A DNA stretch of 64,000 nucleotides, taken from positions 5,690,839 through 5,754,838 of the forward strand of contig NC_018395.1 in assembly GCF_000208865.1 (NCBI RefSeq), in the 5' to 3' direction. The stretch is from Neospora caninum Liverpool. Taxonomy: Eukaryota > Apicomplexa > Conoidasida > Eucoccidiorida > Sarcocystidae. The notes under the pieces are model-generated. The model was not told where the DNA came from and ran no database searches. It was given only the letters and a program-made list of their open reading frames with translations. Made by a program: the position numbers and the translations under genes. Positions 24,924 to 37,300 of this stretch are shown here, piece after piece. Position 1 is the first letter of the stretch, and each line of letters opens with the position of its first letter.

Positions 24924-26228
24924 TTTCTTGCGAAGACAACGCTTCCCGGGCAGTGAACGAGAGGTTTACTGTAGAGAGACGACAGATACAACGGCGGAAT
25001 CCAGCGGCGCGAAATCCGGCAGAGCAAACCTTCAGACCGATCCAGAACATTCATATACGAGAGAGACGCGCGCGAACGGCCGCCGCCTTTCTTGCCAAGC
25101 TATCCGTTCCGCAGTATGAATGCTTTTCTGGCGTCTATGGCTGACACACGAGGCACGGTAGAAACGAGATCTCCACACGCTCAGTCCGGAACGAACGCTC
25201 GACTGTCGGACGGCGGAGAAGCACGAATTGTACTTTTTTGTCGACAGCTGAATACGGAGGCCCTCGAATGATTTGAAGGAGGATGCGGCGGGGAAGGGGA
25301 CTGAGAAGATGAGCTTGTAGAAAACGTTTCGAGCTCAGAAACGGCTCCACGCCTGATAAAAGCCCCTCGCCGAGACGCGTTTTCTTCCAAGAAAACCAAG
25401 AATGAGGTTCTTTCCTCTCCAAGACCCGCACCGGCGTCCACGACCACCACGGGCCGGTTGCAGCCGGGAACAATCGACCGGACGCAGTCCCGTACGCAGA
25501 GGCCGTCGTAGGTGCCGCGCACACCCTCTAGGAGGAAACACGTGAAGAGTGAATTATCGCGAAATCCCGAATTGTTAGTGCGATCCCAGATGCTCTTCCC
25601 AATTCTGCATGTGGTCGGGAGCAGCGAGGAGTGACGCTGCTGTTGACAAATCTAGGCGTCCAGTCCAGCACACGAGTAGCTGAGGCTGGTAAGTCGTCCG
25701 GAAAAAAAGACAGCAGGCGTCACCGGCTTGCCAGATTAAGGGCTATGAAAGCAAAACTGGACAGCTCAAAACGGTTGCAATAAAAATGTGGCGTGTGCCC
25801 ACCAGAACTCCTGGCTTCGACGAAATTCACACAGGTGGTTTGCGCGGTCAGTGACCGAAGCCGCACCGTCGAAGAGCCATGCACTGTTGATACCCGGCGT
25901 CACTATCAGCCGCCTTTTCTCAAAAGACATAAAACTTTGAACGCTCATAAAAAAGGGTAAGAATGGAGATCCATGGAGATAACGAGAAGGTAGCGTGCTT
26001 CACGAAGCGAGGCCTCGGCTGGTGTCATGCACTTCAGCCGCCTCACGTGTCCACGAACGCCACTTGGAGGCTGTCGGGAGGCTGTCGGAAGGCAATCTTC
26101 ACTCTGAACAAACGCGTACTCTTTTGTGGCGTTAATCAATTTTTTTTATCGTTACTGATCTTCCACTAGGATGTCGACGACATAAATACTAACGCACACC
26201 TGGCGCTTGGAGACTATCGAGACATTCA
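24924..26228. other. Intergenic stretch, mostly empty; one exon-like block
   Basis: 5' flank of the membrane-protein gene (24,923, -). Apart from the exon-like block at 25,181-25,527 (-), a 60-codon minus-strand frame at 25,766-25,948 has an ATG but no clear partner. No RNA gene or repeat was recognised. Confidence 0.3.
25181..25527 (-). CDS. Exon-like block ending in a stop; parent gene unresolved
   Basis: Begins just after a strong acceptor (pyrimidine run then TAG at 25,529-25,528) and stays open for 115 codons to a TGA. The first about 55 codons look like a folded domain (GTYDGLCVRDCVRSIV, PVVVVDAGAG, TSFLVFLEE); the tail is Ser/Pro-rich. The acceptor implies phase 1. A possible 5' exon (ATG at 25,948) exists, but its donor is weak. 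No family recognised. Alternatively a chance open frame. Confidence 0.25.
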
Positions 26229-26592
26229 ATGGCGGGTAGCGGGACGGTCAGCCAGCAGGGGTGCGTGTCAGCATCGGCAGCATTCATTCCGTACTCTTTG
26301 GAATCCTGGCACAAAGGTAATGATCTGCCGCGAAATTCCTAGCATGCTCCTTGCCGCCCTTTGAGTGAACGAGGCTGCAAAACGGTGTTCACTGACTACT
26401 ACTTCAGCCATTATTCAGCAACAGGCTCCTGCAGTAGCGGTTCCTCCCCAACGCGACTTTTTTCTGCAAGAACACTGCCTACGGATTTTTAAAAGGTCAC
26501 TCGAACCAGTAACCTTTTGTGTAGCAAACATTCTTTCCTGGCGTCTCTTTGGTGATCGATCGAATCAGAAACCTGCGGAACTCGCAGCCTAG
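26229..26592 (+). CDS. Small two-exon protein (90 aa), unknown function
   Basis: Exon 1 is 26229-26316, starting MAGSGTVSQQ in a good ATGGC context and ending at a GTAATG donor in phase 1. Exon 2 is 26408-26592, after a TTCAG acceptor, ending ELAA-stop. The intron is 91 nt. The C-terminal half (EHCLRIFKRSLEPVTF, NILSWRLFGDRSNQ) is basic-amphipathic with one moderately hydrophobic stretch, which resembles small mitochondrial or inner-membrane proteins. That resemblance is an impression, not a homology call. It lies alone between the membrane-protein gene and RPN8. The main risk is chance: each exon is short. Confidence 0.4.
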
Positions 26593-27914
26593 AATAAACG
26601 GGATGTGGCAATGACGAGAGTCCAAATTATGGATATGCGGACCATTATACGAACTCTTGTGTATTTCGTGGCGCGCGTCCACGGGGATCTCCGTTCCATC
26701 TCTCAACTATTGCCTCACCTGTAGCAGTTCCGAAAACGTAGAAAACGATGCAGCGCAGGTTGCTCCTCTACCAATTTCATGACCTTGCGCGAACAACGAT
26801 CTAGTCGTTTCCTCCAGACCGCACAACACTAGATGCGTCGCTCCCCCTCGGTTCGGTATACCACTTGAAATCATATGACACCACAACCCGAATGTCGAAA
26901 GCTGTGATACCCGCCTTTTTCACTTGTCGAAAAACTTAGCCAGCCGGCTCAATCGCGAGTGCCTTTTGGAAAGCGACTTCCGACGCGCGTACAACGGATT
27001 CCCCCATTCAGAAGCAACGCTCGCGGTGGGCTTGGGAGTGCAACTAGTACGGGAAACATATTAAAATTCTATGGACCACCTGGCATTAAGATTCTGTCAA
27101 ATCCCCGCTTTTTGTCTAAACAGATACATCCCCCTGGCAGTAATTCCGAGTCCGGGGCGAGCTGTTCATCGAAATGTTTCACAGGATTGTCTCCTGGTAA
27201 AGCGACAAATCTGCATCAAGAGAACTATTCTATATGCTTGCCGCGTTGTCGCTGAAGAGCCTGCAAGAATGAGAACTCTGATTTGCATCCGCACGCGTGT
27301 GTGCGTAGCCGAAGGGCTGATCGGTGCCGAAGGCGCTACATCGCCTTTTCGGCTGCCCCGTGGAAGAGTTATCGACTGAAGTACCCACCCGCTATGTGCT
27401 CGAATGAGTTGGATTGCCTTTCTTCCAGTTTATCACACCTTTTGCATTCCCGGTTTACTCTCGCTCAGCAGTTTAATGCCCAATACCACGTGCACATCAG
27501 AAAAACAAAAAACAAAACAGCGAGTACGTGGGTTCTGCTCACTCCACTCTGTTCGACGTAATCAAACCCTCTTAGCTCATTGTGAGCCTTCTTTGTGTGT
27601 CTTCTTCGTGTCATTGCTTGCAGTTTCCTTTTTCTTCTCTTCTGTCGCTTCGTCTTCCTGCAGCACACAAGCAGGCAGGACACTCCAACAACAAGGTTAA
27701 GATGGAAATTTTGGAGGCACCATCTGATTCCGCCTTCTTCCCATCTCCGCGAACTTCCCGCGGCAAAAATGGATCAATTCGTCGCAGGTGAATCGCGCGA
27801 AAAACGCGAACCGGCTGCTGAAAATCTCGATCAGCACCTGGTGATACACGAGGCTGCTCCCCCCGCCCCCTCCCGACACCACTCCAGCAACAAAGCTTCA
27901 CAGCCACACACCCA

Positions 27915-27954
<40 letters not shown>

Positions 27955-28027
27955 TAGGGATGCATGTAGGTAATTTGACCAAAGATAGGACGATGCATTC
28001 TCGTGCTTTGTGCCCGATGTCGTGACA
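26593..28027. other. Intergenic stretch before the RPN8 3' end
   Basis: No supportable gene. The only structure seen is the (TA)n run at 27,918-27,951, close to the 3' end of RPN8. Open frames here are short, lack ATG or are antisense. Confidence 0.35.
27918..27951. repeat. (TA)n microsatellite
   Basis: About 34 bases of pure alternating T and A, about 80 bases beyond the proposed RPN8 stop, probably in its 3' UTR or just downstream. Confidence 0.9.
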
Positions 28028-31000
28028 TCAAAGAGTTAAGAAACAAGGATGTGTCGCCGCGCAGCGTACCTTCTTCTCCTTCTTCGCCTCACTGGCGCGC
28101 TTGTTCTCCACTTTGTTGTTGATGAGATTGTGTAGGGCCAGCACAGAGCGCACGACGCTGCCTGCACAGAGAACCGTTTGACAGGCAAACACAGAACACT
28201 GAGAGCGTCTCGCCGTGCTCGAGCACGCGTCGCCCCACGCAAAGGATCGTCAGGAAGAGCACTGCACCAGGAACGAAGTTCATCCCTGGAAGAAGCGAGC
28301 GGCAGCACCTCGAGGGCTACGCACCAAGATAGAGATTTAGCATCGTGTCGTTGGCCTGAATGGTAAAAGCTTCGATGAGATATGGATCGCTCAAGTCGGG
28401 TAGCAAGTTGAAGATATCCTGTACACACGAGAAAGCAACAGAGGAAACACCGATGAGGAAACCGCAGAGAAGGGACGGATCGGCCATAATGCCTGGATAG
28501 AGAAAACGCAAAGTGACGCACCGCGCAGTTGCCAGTCTATTATTTATGGCGGCAGACAAAGCACCCGCGGCAGGCACGTGCACGGCCAAGCCGGAAAGGG
28601 AAAAAGAGGCTGCCCGAAGAAACCGTCAGGAAGACCCCAGGCCTCTTGCATCTATCCTGCTCCCTCGCCTTAACACACCGTTCGTATTCCCCGCGATAAT
28701 ACCCTCTGTACACGAACCTGAATGGTGTACATGATGTTCGGGTTTGCCACCAGTTTCTTGTTCGCCGCGTCCTGGAGGTAGGCGTAGATCTCCTGGATCT
28801 TCCCGATTAAGAGTTTCAACGCTGACAGTTTGTCAGCCACCTGCGTGGAAACGCGAACTCGAAACAAAGCACTCCTTGAGACAAAGCGGCGCTGCCGACG
28901 CGGATCGGATCTCTGACCGCACCCCGGTGACCCCCTCCAGCGTCTAAATGAGACCGGACGCCAGAAAGACGACCAAAAAGGAAAGAGACACCCTCCGTCG
29001 AGGGGAGCACCCATGCAAAACCGCAGATCGAAAAGCGCACAGACGAGAAAAAACGCAAGGAAAAAACCTCAGTGGACGAAAACAAGACAAAAAGGTGAGA
29101 AGCACTCCGAGACAGCTTTTTCTTTTGACTGCGTTACTCGTTGCCTTCTCTTCGTTCTTTTGCTGCCTCCTGCCATTGCTCACGCTCGTCCTGTCTCAGG
29201 TTTGTCTCATCCCTTCTTCGCTTCCCCCTTTCCCCTCTTGCTCCATCTGGTGCTTCACCGCTTACGCGTGTGGCGAGCGTGGACGTCGAGGCGTTTTTCA
29301 AGTCCCTCAGAAGATGCTCGACACCGACTTCCTCCGCTTCCAAGGCGCCTGCAAAGGTGAACCCGAAACAACCAGCAGACCAAATAAGTTCAACAGCATC
29401 AGCGGTGAAAAACGCGACCGCATGCCTCCAGGAATGCATCCGAACAGAGATTTCTGTATAGCTACACATATTCGTGGTCTTATCTTTGTTACGGACGCGT
29501 AGTCAGTGTACCCCGAAGTCCTTTTGTTCTAATACGCCACACGTGGGCGCAAGCATCTGTCGCAGAGACACTGCCTGTTTGGTGTTTGTTCGCAGTATGC
29601 ATCGCGCATGCCTGTCTACAGACCTATGGAGCCAGGGATATTCGGGCAATTTATTTCTCTCGCCGTGTCCCCCCCCCGATCCCTTTCGTCGCATCTTCAT
29701 CCTGCGTCTCGTCTCGCTTCTCGTGCTTTCCTTTGTCTTCCTGTCTCCTTGCCACCGTCGGAGTTCTCCCTGCGTCCGCTCTCTGTTCCGTTTCTTGATT
29801 GTGCCAGCGTAGATAAATGACTTACCGATTGTGGAGGCAACGTGGACAAACGTTCTTCGAAATGCGCGGTCGCTGGTCGGTTGCTCGAAGGAGTAGTAGG
29901 CCTTGGTGGGAACGACGGAGTCCTGCGTGATGCCCGAGGAAAGAAGAGACACATAAGGCGGCAATTTACTGTTCGCCTTGGGATCTGTCATTGCGCCTGG
30001 TTCGCCTGTCACGCCTTTGTCACCATTTGCGACGTATCCACTTCTCATTCCTTCTCTTCTTCTCTGTATTAACTCCTTGCTTCGCCCTCTTTTCCGTCCA
30101 TGAACATGCAATGCATGCACATGCAGGTACACGTGAATATCGAAACAGACAAGACGATATCTCGCCACGCTCTCGGCACTTTCTATCTCGTTGTCCCACT
30201 CCCTTCGCACGTTCGCGCCGCCGTTCTGCCTTGCTCTTACTCTTTCCACTCTTACTTTGGGGTTGATGTCCACAATAACGTACACCGGGTTTGGGGTGTA
30301 TCGCCTGAATATTTCGTGGATTTCCAGGTCGGTCATACGGACTTGAGGACCGGTGCTGTACCAGCCCAAAATTCTCTCGCGAGTGTTGACCTGAGAAGAG
30401 AAGGCGTGTAAAAAAACCTCTTTTTTAACTGCAGTGTACCATGCAGACGCCGTGTGAACCAAGACGGTGTAGACAGAAACAACAGCGGAGCGACCCAGGG
30501 TGAGACGACAAGCAGTGGAGAATACGAGCGACAGCAAACACTCTGCATGCACAGGGAAACCGCAAAGAACAGGTTCTCTCTAAAGCTTTATCCTTGCGGC
30601 GCGTCTAAGCCTCTGGAAGACAAAACATTTTTCGTGAGAGGCAATCCGCGAGCCTCACTTTCTTGAACATGTGGTAGAGGTGCTCGTGGTAGTTCCGGTC
30701 CAAATACCACACATTGGGATCCTTCGGGTCTTCTTCAAAGGGGAGGGCGAAACTGTTTGTCACGTGGACTTCGCCATCGGAAATCTCCCCTAACAACGTG
30801 CCCACGACTCGCCGACTCGTCCCTGAAACGAGCACCGAGGCACAACATGCATGAGGAACAAATCGACATCCGTCCACAAGTTGCACGCGACCAAACTCGA
30901 AATGTACGTGGTGGTACGCTTTCCTCGTGACTCCATGCATGTGTCGACTCAAAGCCTCTCGACGCACGTAGACACACATGCAATGCAGCCCATGCGCCTG

Positions 31001-32052
31001 GCGCGTATGTTAAACACGAATAGGCTCCTTTTGCACTACGCCTGCTGTCTACGTACAATTGCCTGCACATACATTCGAATGCCTTTGCAAATAGACCCGG
31101 ACGAGTATACAGCATCTACACGACGTGTGCACATGAAGGTCCACGTCGAAGAAGAAACAAGAAAGGAGAAACAATAACGCAGAATCGAGGGAATTGAACG
31201 CTGGACGGTTGCGAGGAGCAAAGCAACAACAGACAACGAGACGCTGCGTGAAAAGCTCGTCAACCAAGTACCTCGCGCGACACGGTTGTAGTGGTCCACG
31301 ACTGAGAGGAGAACGATGGGGTGTACGACGACCTGAAAGATATGGAAAAGAGACCCATCCAGGCCACAAAAAGAGTGGCATAAGCAACCTCGGAGAAAGG
31401 CAGGGAGGCAGCAAAGATAAGACCAAGAAAACGCCAGGGTGAACCCAGAAAACCAAGGCAACACGCCGAGCAGAGAGACGTCGGACTAATGAACCCGGCG
31501 GACAAAAAAATGGTGAAACAGATGCAAAAACCCATTTTTGCGAACAGTCAGACGCAGGACCGTGAACCGAATTGGCGCGGGAAACACTACAGCGCCACAA
31601 GACATACACGCTGCGCATCATGGAAAGCGTGCGAGGGGCGAACCGATCAGCAAAGGAACCTCTTCCTCATAATAACACCTCAAGAGATGCATATGCAGAT
31701 GCATATGCACCTATGCAATTCGATATACACATGCGTACTGCATGTTGTAGGCGTACACGGTTGGCTCCTAAAAAGCGCCAACCGTAAATTTACATTTGTT
31801 CACGGGCGAGTAGACATACGCGGAGAAGCACACGATATGTGACCATGCATATATGTCTCGATCCTATTTCCGCAAATACATATATATCGAGATTCACAGT
31901 AGACCAAGTCGGGGAGAGAAGAACAACGAATCAAGGAAGAGACTTACAATTTTGTTGGCCACAAGCCCAGCAACTGAGGCGAAAGAGGACAGGGAATCAA
32001 GCTGTGGCTCTCCGCCTGCGGCGGCAGCCGTCTTCGGCGCGTTCCCGCTCAT
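28028..32052 (-). CDS. RPN8: 26S proteasome regulatory subunit Rpn8 (PSMD7, MPN-domain lid subunit)
   Basis: Non-catalytic lid subunit that pairs with the deubiquitinase Rpn11 in the 19S particle. Nine exons, all phase-consistent: 32052-31948, 31332-31272, 30822-30659, 30390-30256, 29976-29826, 29348-29266, 28840-28718, 28418-28325, 28161-28028. Predicted length is 349 aa (human PSMD7 324). Rpn8 hallmarks in order: [59 protein letters not shown], the [11 protein letters not shown] block and LHNLINNK near the C-terminus. The HxH and distal metal-ligand residues of an active JAMM site are absent, as expected for Rpn8. The N-terminus has a short Ala-rich extension. Exon 9 might instead splice at GTACGC (AAGAAG then GTACGC) to a further small exon, changing only the C-terminal tail. 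Head-to-head with the 33-34 kb genes. Confidence 0.93.
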
Positions 32053-33384
32053 TTTCTGTGACGCAAGAAAGTTGACTTTTTTGTGATTGGAAATTTGGCC
32101 CTCGATCCGAGAGTTGGAAACAAGACGGCGTCCTCTACAGTCAAAAGTGTCAGAAGACCAGCGAATCTCGTCAGTCTGTCTAGGCGCTGCTGGCTTTCTG
32201 CTCCCAGATCACAAGCTCCAGTGGGTGAACGACACAGCAGTGACGACTGGAGACACGAAGCTCTCGATCACCTCCCTTGACAAAATCGGAGAGGGTGTCC
32301 GAGCACCACGTAGATTTCCAGAGGTGTGTGAGCTCGGGGAGGACAGAAACTGAAACGGAGTTTGACTCCGGTCTACATTTGCAGTTCAGTTGGGTGAGTT
32401 CCGTCTGTTTTTATCCACACAGTTTGGAAAGAGAAGAAGGCCGCGGAGAGACAGAAAACGAATGAAACACGAGGGAAATCGAAGTACGAGACAACGGATC
32501 TAAAGGGTACCCGCTAGGAAGAGCCCCCTGACGAAGGGCTCGTGCGACACCCCGGATCGTTCTTCAAAGAAGATATTGTTGCGACGAAGTGGCCGGCTGA
32601 AGAAAGACGGGTACGCAAGAATAAGGAAGAGGCGAGAGAGGCGAACGGCAAGACAAGGGAAATGCGTCCGCCGACGGCAGCGCTGGCGGGAAGACGAGGG
32701 AGAGACGTTGCTCCAGAGGCCAGAACGAGTTGCAAAAGACTCGCGCGCCCACCAGAAAACCGTTTTGAAGAAAGAGCGCGTGGTAAGGGAAGTGAATGGA
32801 CAACGGAGACAAAGAAGTGGCGGGCTACCGGACAGGCGCATAACATCGGCCACTACTGTGTAGAAACGCGTGAGAGACACACGAGTGGACGGTTGCAACC
32901 GAGAGACTACCGGGTTTGCACAGCAAATGAAGCAGGGGAGCGTTGGCAGAAGAGCCAGGCTCTCTTTAGAGAAGTTTATTCTTACGACCGTGTTTCCAAA
33001 AAAACACTTTGGGGTAAAAAACCTGCCGTTCTGCTGTTCTCTATCCCTGTTGTCCGATCCTGTGTCCGCATTCAACTCCCGTACGCAGTCATCCGGATTT
33101 GAAAGGCAGCAAAGCTGTCTTAGCAGAATCCCAGCACGAAGAAACATATAGGGAGAACGGAAATGGAGAATCAGGAACGGCTGCGTCGACGAACTCTGCG
33201 CAAATTCGCACAGACACACAAAGGTCACGGGCCAGCTTTCCAGGTGGGTCTCCCCTGGTGAGAGGCCGCCTTTTGGTGGAGAGAGTGCATGCAGCGGCCA
33301 GAAAGAGTAGCAAAAGGCATTGATAGTCGTTGAGTTCTGGAATCAGGGGAAATCGTGTCGTTAGCGGGAAAAGTCCACGCACAC
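32053..33384. other. 5' flank of RPN8; no supportable gene
   Basis: Upstream region of RPN8 (-). It holds a long minus-strand open frame (32,500-33,228) and an overlapping plus-strand one. Neither has an ATG at its start or protein-like composition, so both are taken as composition shadows. Likely promoter and 5' UTR sequence. Confidence 0.35.
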
Positions 33385-33982
33385 TCACCAGAGGAGCTGG
33401 CAAAATGTGCTTTCCGGCGTCGGCCTCTTCTCTGCCAGACAAACGCAAAGCGGGCGGGGTGTACATACACCCGACCTCAGGCTGGAGGGTCCACGAGTCT
33501 GGTGCCCGACAGCGGCGAGCACCTCAGCTTTTCGCCTTTTCCCAGTAACACCAAGGGTCTCGAAGTCGCACACGTCACGTCTTCCTACTTACTAATCGGC
33601 ACAGTGCACACGTTTCCCAGAGAATCTGGTTCCCGCATAGTTGTGTTTGTTTGGGGGAAAAGGCAGGAATGAAGGGCCACCGTGCCCACGTCACCGTTTC
33701 AACGCTGGCTGGGTGAGCGGTTGCCGGTTCCATTTTGAGAGATTTCCGCATGGAAACGGAAGCCGCTGGTGCCGTGCTTCTCTGTTTTCCTCTCTCGTTT
33801 CTTAGCGCGCGAACCTTACCAAAGTACCACGACCGCCAAAGCTTGGGGTTTCTTTCCACATGGCAGTCCTGGTTCTCGATTTTCAAGACACGATAAGTTC
33901 GAGGCGGTCGCCGGTGAGCTTTCAAGTACGCCCCACTCCAGCCTGTCTCCAACAGGGCGTACCTCGTAGACAAGTGTGCCAT
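33385..33982 (-). CDS. Small two-exon protein (about 70 aa), unknown function
   Basis: Exon 1 is 33982-33820: 54 codons starting MAHLSTRYALLETGW, basic and Trp/Tyr-rich, ending at a GTAAGG donor in phase 1. The best partner exon is 33431-33385, after a pyrimidine-rich acceptor (TCTGGCAG), giving 15 further codons and TGA. An alternative acceptor near 33,590 gives a longer second exon in the same frame. The basic, aromatic N-terminal part would suit a small mitochondrial or ribosomal protein, but no family is recognised. It is transcribed divergently from the actin-related gene (ATG 34,354), with about 370 bases between starts. Confidence 0.4.
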
Positions 33983-34353
33983 TGAATTGGTTTGCAAGCA
34001 CGCTTTTCAGCTTCCACAGTAACTTACCGCTTCTCGAAAGGGAAAGTCTGGATCCATGCCTCTGTTTGCCACTCGCCTTGCCGTGAAGGCCTCTTTTGAA
34101 TCTCGCCAGGGCCCATCTCCACGAAAATAGTTCCTTCTCTGCCTCCTGGTGTCGTTATTCGTCTTCACCCCGTAAATGCAGAATTTCTCTTTTTTCACGA
34201 TGTGGTTGCTTTTATTGCTTCCACCCTTGTCCGTATTCTGCCGTGGCTCTTTGCCTCCACCACCCTCGTCCTCTCGTCCTTTCCATCTTTCCTCTGTGGC
34301 TCCTCCGACTTCTCCCCTTCGCCTCTCGTTCGTACCGTGGTTTGTCTAACGCA
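33983..34353. promoter_or_regulatory. Shared divergent promoter region (inferred)
   Basis: About 370 bases between the ATG of the small minus-strand gene and the ATG of the plus-strand actin-related gene. It is C/T-rich on the plus strand. No specific element was identified; the promoter role is inferred from position only. Confidence 0.35.
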
Positions 34354-37300
34354 ATGGAAGCCTCGACCTCTCCAGATGCCTTTGCGCCTTCTGTGGCTGC
34401 TAAAGCCCCAGAAACCGTGGATGGCCAAGGCCCAATAGCCAGGGACCGGAAACCAGAGGAACTCGTCGAGGGAAACAGTGAACGCGACGAAGGTTATCTG
34501 AGAAGAAAAGAGAGGTCTTCTGAGGCTGAGGCGTTTGAGGAAGAGGCGGGAAACCACATTGTTGTGGTTGTCCTCGAAATAGGGACCAGGTGCGTCGGTA
34601 ACCTGTTAGGAAAAGGCGTCTTCTCATGGTCCCGTCGCCTTCCCTTGTCCTTGTCCCTTTCTCCTTCTCTGGCCCGCCTAGCTTTCTACTTCCTCTCCCA
34701 AATGCTTGCTTGTGTCTTTCATGTCGTTCTCTCTGCTTCCTCGTCCCTCTCGCAGTTGCGTCCTCCCTCCTGGTTCGGATGTCCGTCATCGCTGGTGTGT
34801 CCGTTCCTCTCGCCGTCTTCCCTGTTTATTCGTCATCTTCGAAGCGTCTGTGCTGTCGCCCTGTCTCGCGCTCAGCGAAATTCGGATCGGTTTCTCAGGA
34901 GACAAGACGCCTCGGCATCGTCTGCCTGCTTTCCTCTCACGTCTTGTGGAAGCCGGTCCTCAACCCGAGGACCTACACTCGCCTCTTTCTCTTGCGAAGG
35001 TACGTCTTCACTTGCAATTTTGCCCGCTTTGGTTTGTGTATCGGCGCTGCCAAACTGGCGCTGCCCACGGCACTGAAAGGTTTCCTTTAAGACTACCGGA
35101 CACAGCTCTCTCAAGAGACACAGATTCCCTTCCCCCCTACGGATGTGGATATAGTGAGTGGATATTGAGATTGCTGCCTACAGATATTGACCTGCGAACG
35201 CATGCAAATCTCTCTATCTCAGTGTTCATGTATCTGTGGAGCAGAGGTCTAGATACGTGGGTGCATAGCTGCTGCTTCATATCTTGAACTTGGGGGCGTC
35301 GGCAAGTACGCCTTTGTGCGCTCTGTGAGCACGATGACGGAAGAAAGAGTGATCATTGTCTCTCTCGTCTTTTCTGTCTGTTTGCTGTGGTTTCCTGTCT
35401 CGCTACTGCCATCTTTATCTGCACACTCTCCTCCAGTATCCCATGCCTTCTGGTTTCCTGGTCCCTCTCATGTCATTCTTTCCCGTCAGACGTTCGTCGG
35501 AGAAGACGCCTTCACAGCAGCGACTCGGGCAGCAGAAGAGGACGGTTGTGCGGTGGGCGTAGTTGCCGCGCATCCACATCATCCTTGGGCAGTCTCCAGA
35601 GAGTCCTACGACAATCTTTTTGTTGTCATAGATGCGGCGCTTGAAAGGGTAGGGAGCGATCTATATAGCATCACGAAAACGGTCTGTTCTCGTTTCTCGT
35701 CTTGGTGTGTGTTCGATCTCCTTTGTTTCTTCCTTCCTGTCCCCGTCATCCTCGCACTTTTGCACGCGAAGCAGCTGTCGACGCGCAGGTCTGCGTCGCT
35801 TTTGGGAGTGAAAACGTTTGACCTGCTATCGGCTTGTGTCTCTCAGGTTCCGGTGCCTCTCTTGGTCTCCCTCTCTCTGTATTCATACATTTCTAGGGAT
35901 GTCGACACCCTTTCTTGCTATCTATGTACATGTGCATGACCGCCGCCTTTGTCGTTCTTGCCAGCTGCTGGAAGAACGCCCACAAGGGACAGAGGCGAGT
36001 GCCCGAGAAAAGGACGACGCAGTCGGAGAGTCTCGCGACAAGGCGACAAGTTCTCTGCCGACTGCCGAGATGCCATGGGCACTCTTGGCGGTCGTCCCGG
36101 TCATCTGCGACCAACGGCTAGCCAGCTGCTTGCTTCGCTGGGCTCTGGAGACACGACGTGAGATTTTCGGCGGTAGGCTTCCCTCGAGGCGGAGGGACAA
36201 TCTGACTCCAGCGCACGCGAGAGAAGAGGCGGACGAAGATGCCGCAAGAAGCGAAATTCACTGGTTTTTTCTCGAGACAGAGGAAGGAAGAAGCGCGCGT
36301 CGCGCCCAAGAGAGAGTATGCGCGGAAAGGATCAAGAGGGGTGTAACAACACAGAAGGGATGGCAAGATACAGGGCGGAAAACCCAACGGATATAGAAAG
36401 ATAGACGAAGCTGAACGTGGAGCGAAAACAGCGAATGACGACGAGAGAGAAGGAAGACCAAACCTCGTCTGCCACGTTTCGGCCACTCTCAGTCACTAGA
36501 CGAGTGCGTACATGCGTCTTTTCCGTGGATGCTCGGCGTTGGGGGCGAGAGCCCGGGTGATACGTTTGGCCGGGAGCAACCGAGGTGTCTGTTTGTGCGG
36601 AGTTCCCTTTCCTTCTCGCTCCACTGCAGCTGTGAAGCTCATCGCCGACGCCCGGATGGCGGCGTACCATCACCTTCTGCTTCTCCCTGAAGACCAGCGA
36701 AGCGCCGAGAAAGGTCAGTTTCCGAGGCTTTTTGCAACAGACCACCCTTTCGGTCTCGCCGCGATCCCGCACATGTGTTCATTTCCTCGTTCCGTTTTTG
36801 TTTCGTGCGTCGTCTCTCTCCTGGCTGCTTCGCCTCGCAGGACTTCTTGTGGTTGACGCTGGCGAGACAGCGATCCGAGTGGTGCCCGTCGGCGGCCAGG
36901 CGCTGACGCCGGGCACGCATGCGCTCCAGCAGACGGAAGTCGCTGGTAGCCTGCTCACGAGTCTCGTTCTTCTTCATCAGGAGAAACGGGGAGAAGGGAC
37001 GCGGGGCACACGACGCGGAATGACCTGGAGAGAGGCGACTCAGTACAAGGAGCAGTGCTGCTTCGTCAGGTATGGCGAGCGCCAAAGAGTCGCGAAAAAG
37101 GAGCGCAAGAGACGATAGGCGGCCAGTTGCAACAGGGCGCAGGGAAGGCGTCAGGAGACGCATGCAGGCGGAAGCCATCCCACCAGTGGACGTTTCACCT
37201 GTGCCGCTGGAGACCAGTTTCTCTGTTGGTCGTGCGAGCGTTTCATCTTCGTCCCCAGCGTTCTGCGGTCCCTCAAGGTGCGTCGCCGACACGCATGAGA

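Noticed and set aside
29503..30552. A 349-codon minus-strand frame over RPN8
   Set aside because: It contains real RPN8 exons but reads through their introns; the spliced model explains the same bases and matches Rpn8.
32500..33228. A 242-codon minus-strand frame upstream of RPN8
   Set aside because: No ATG at its start, Cys/Phe-rich composition typical of the complement of purine-rich leader sequence, and an overlapping frame on the other strand.
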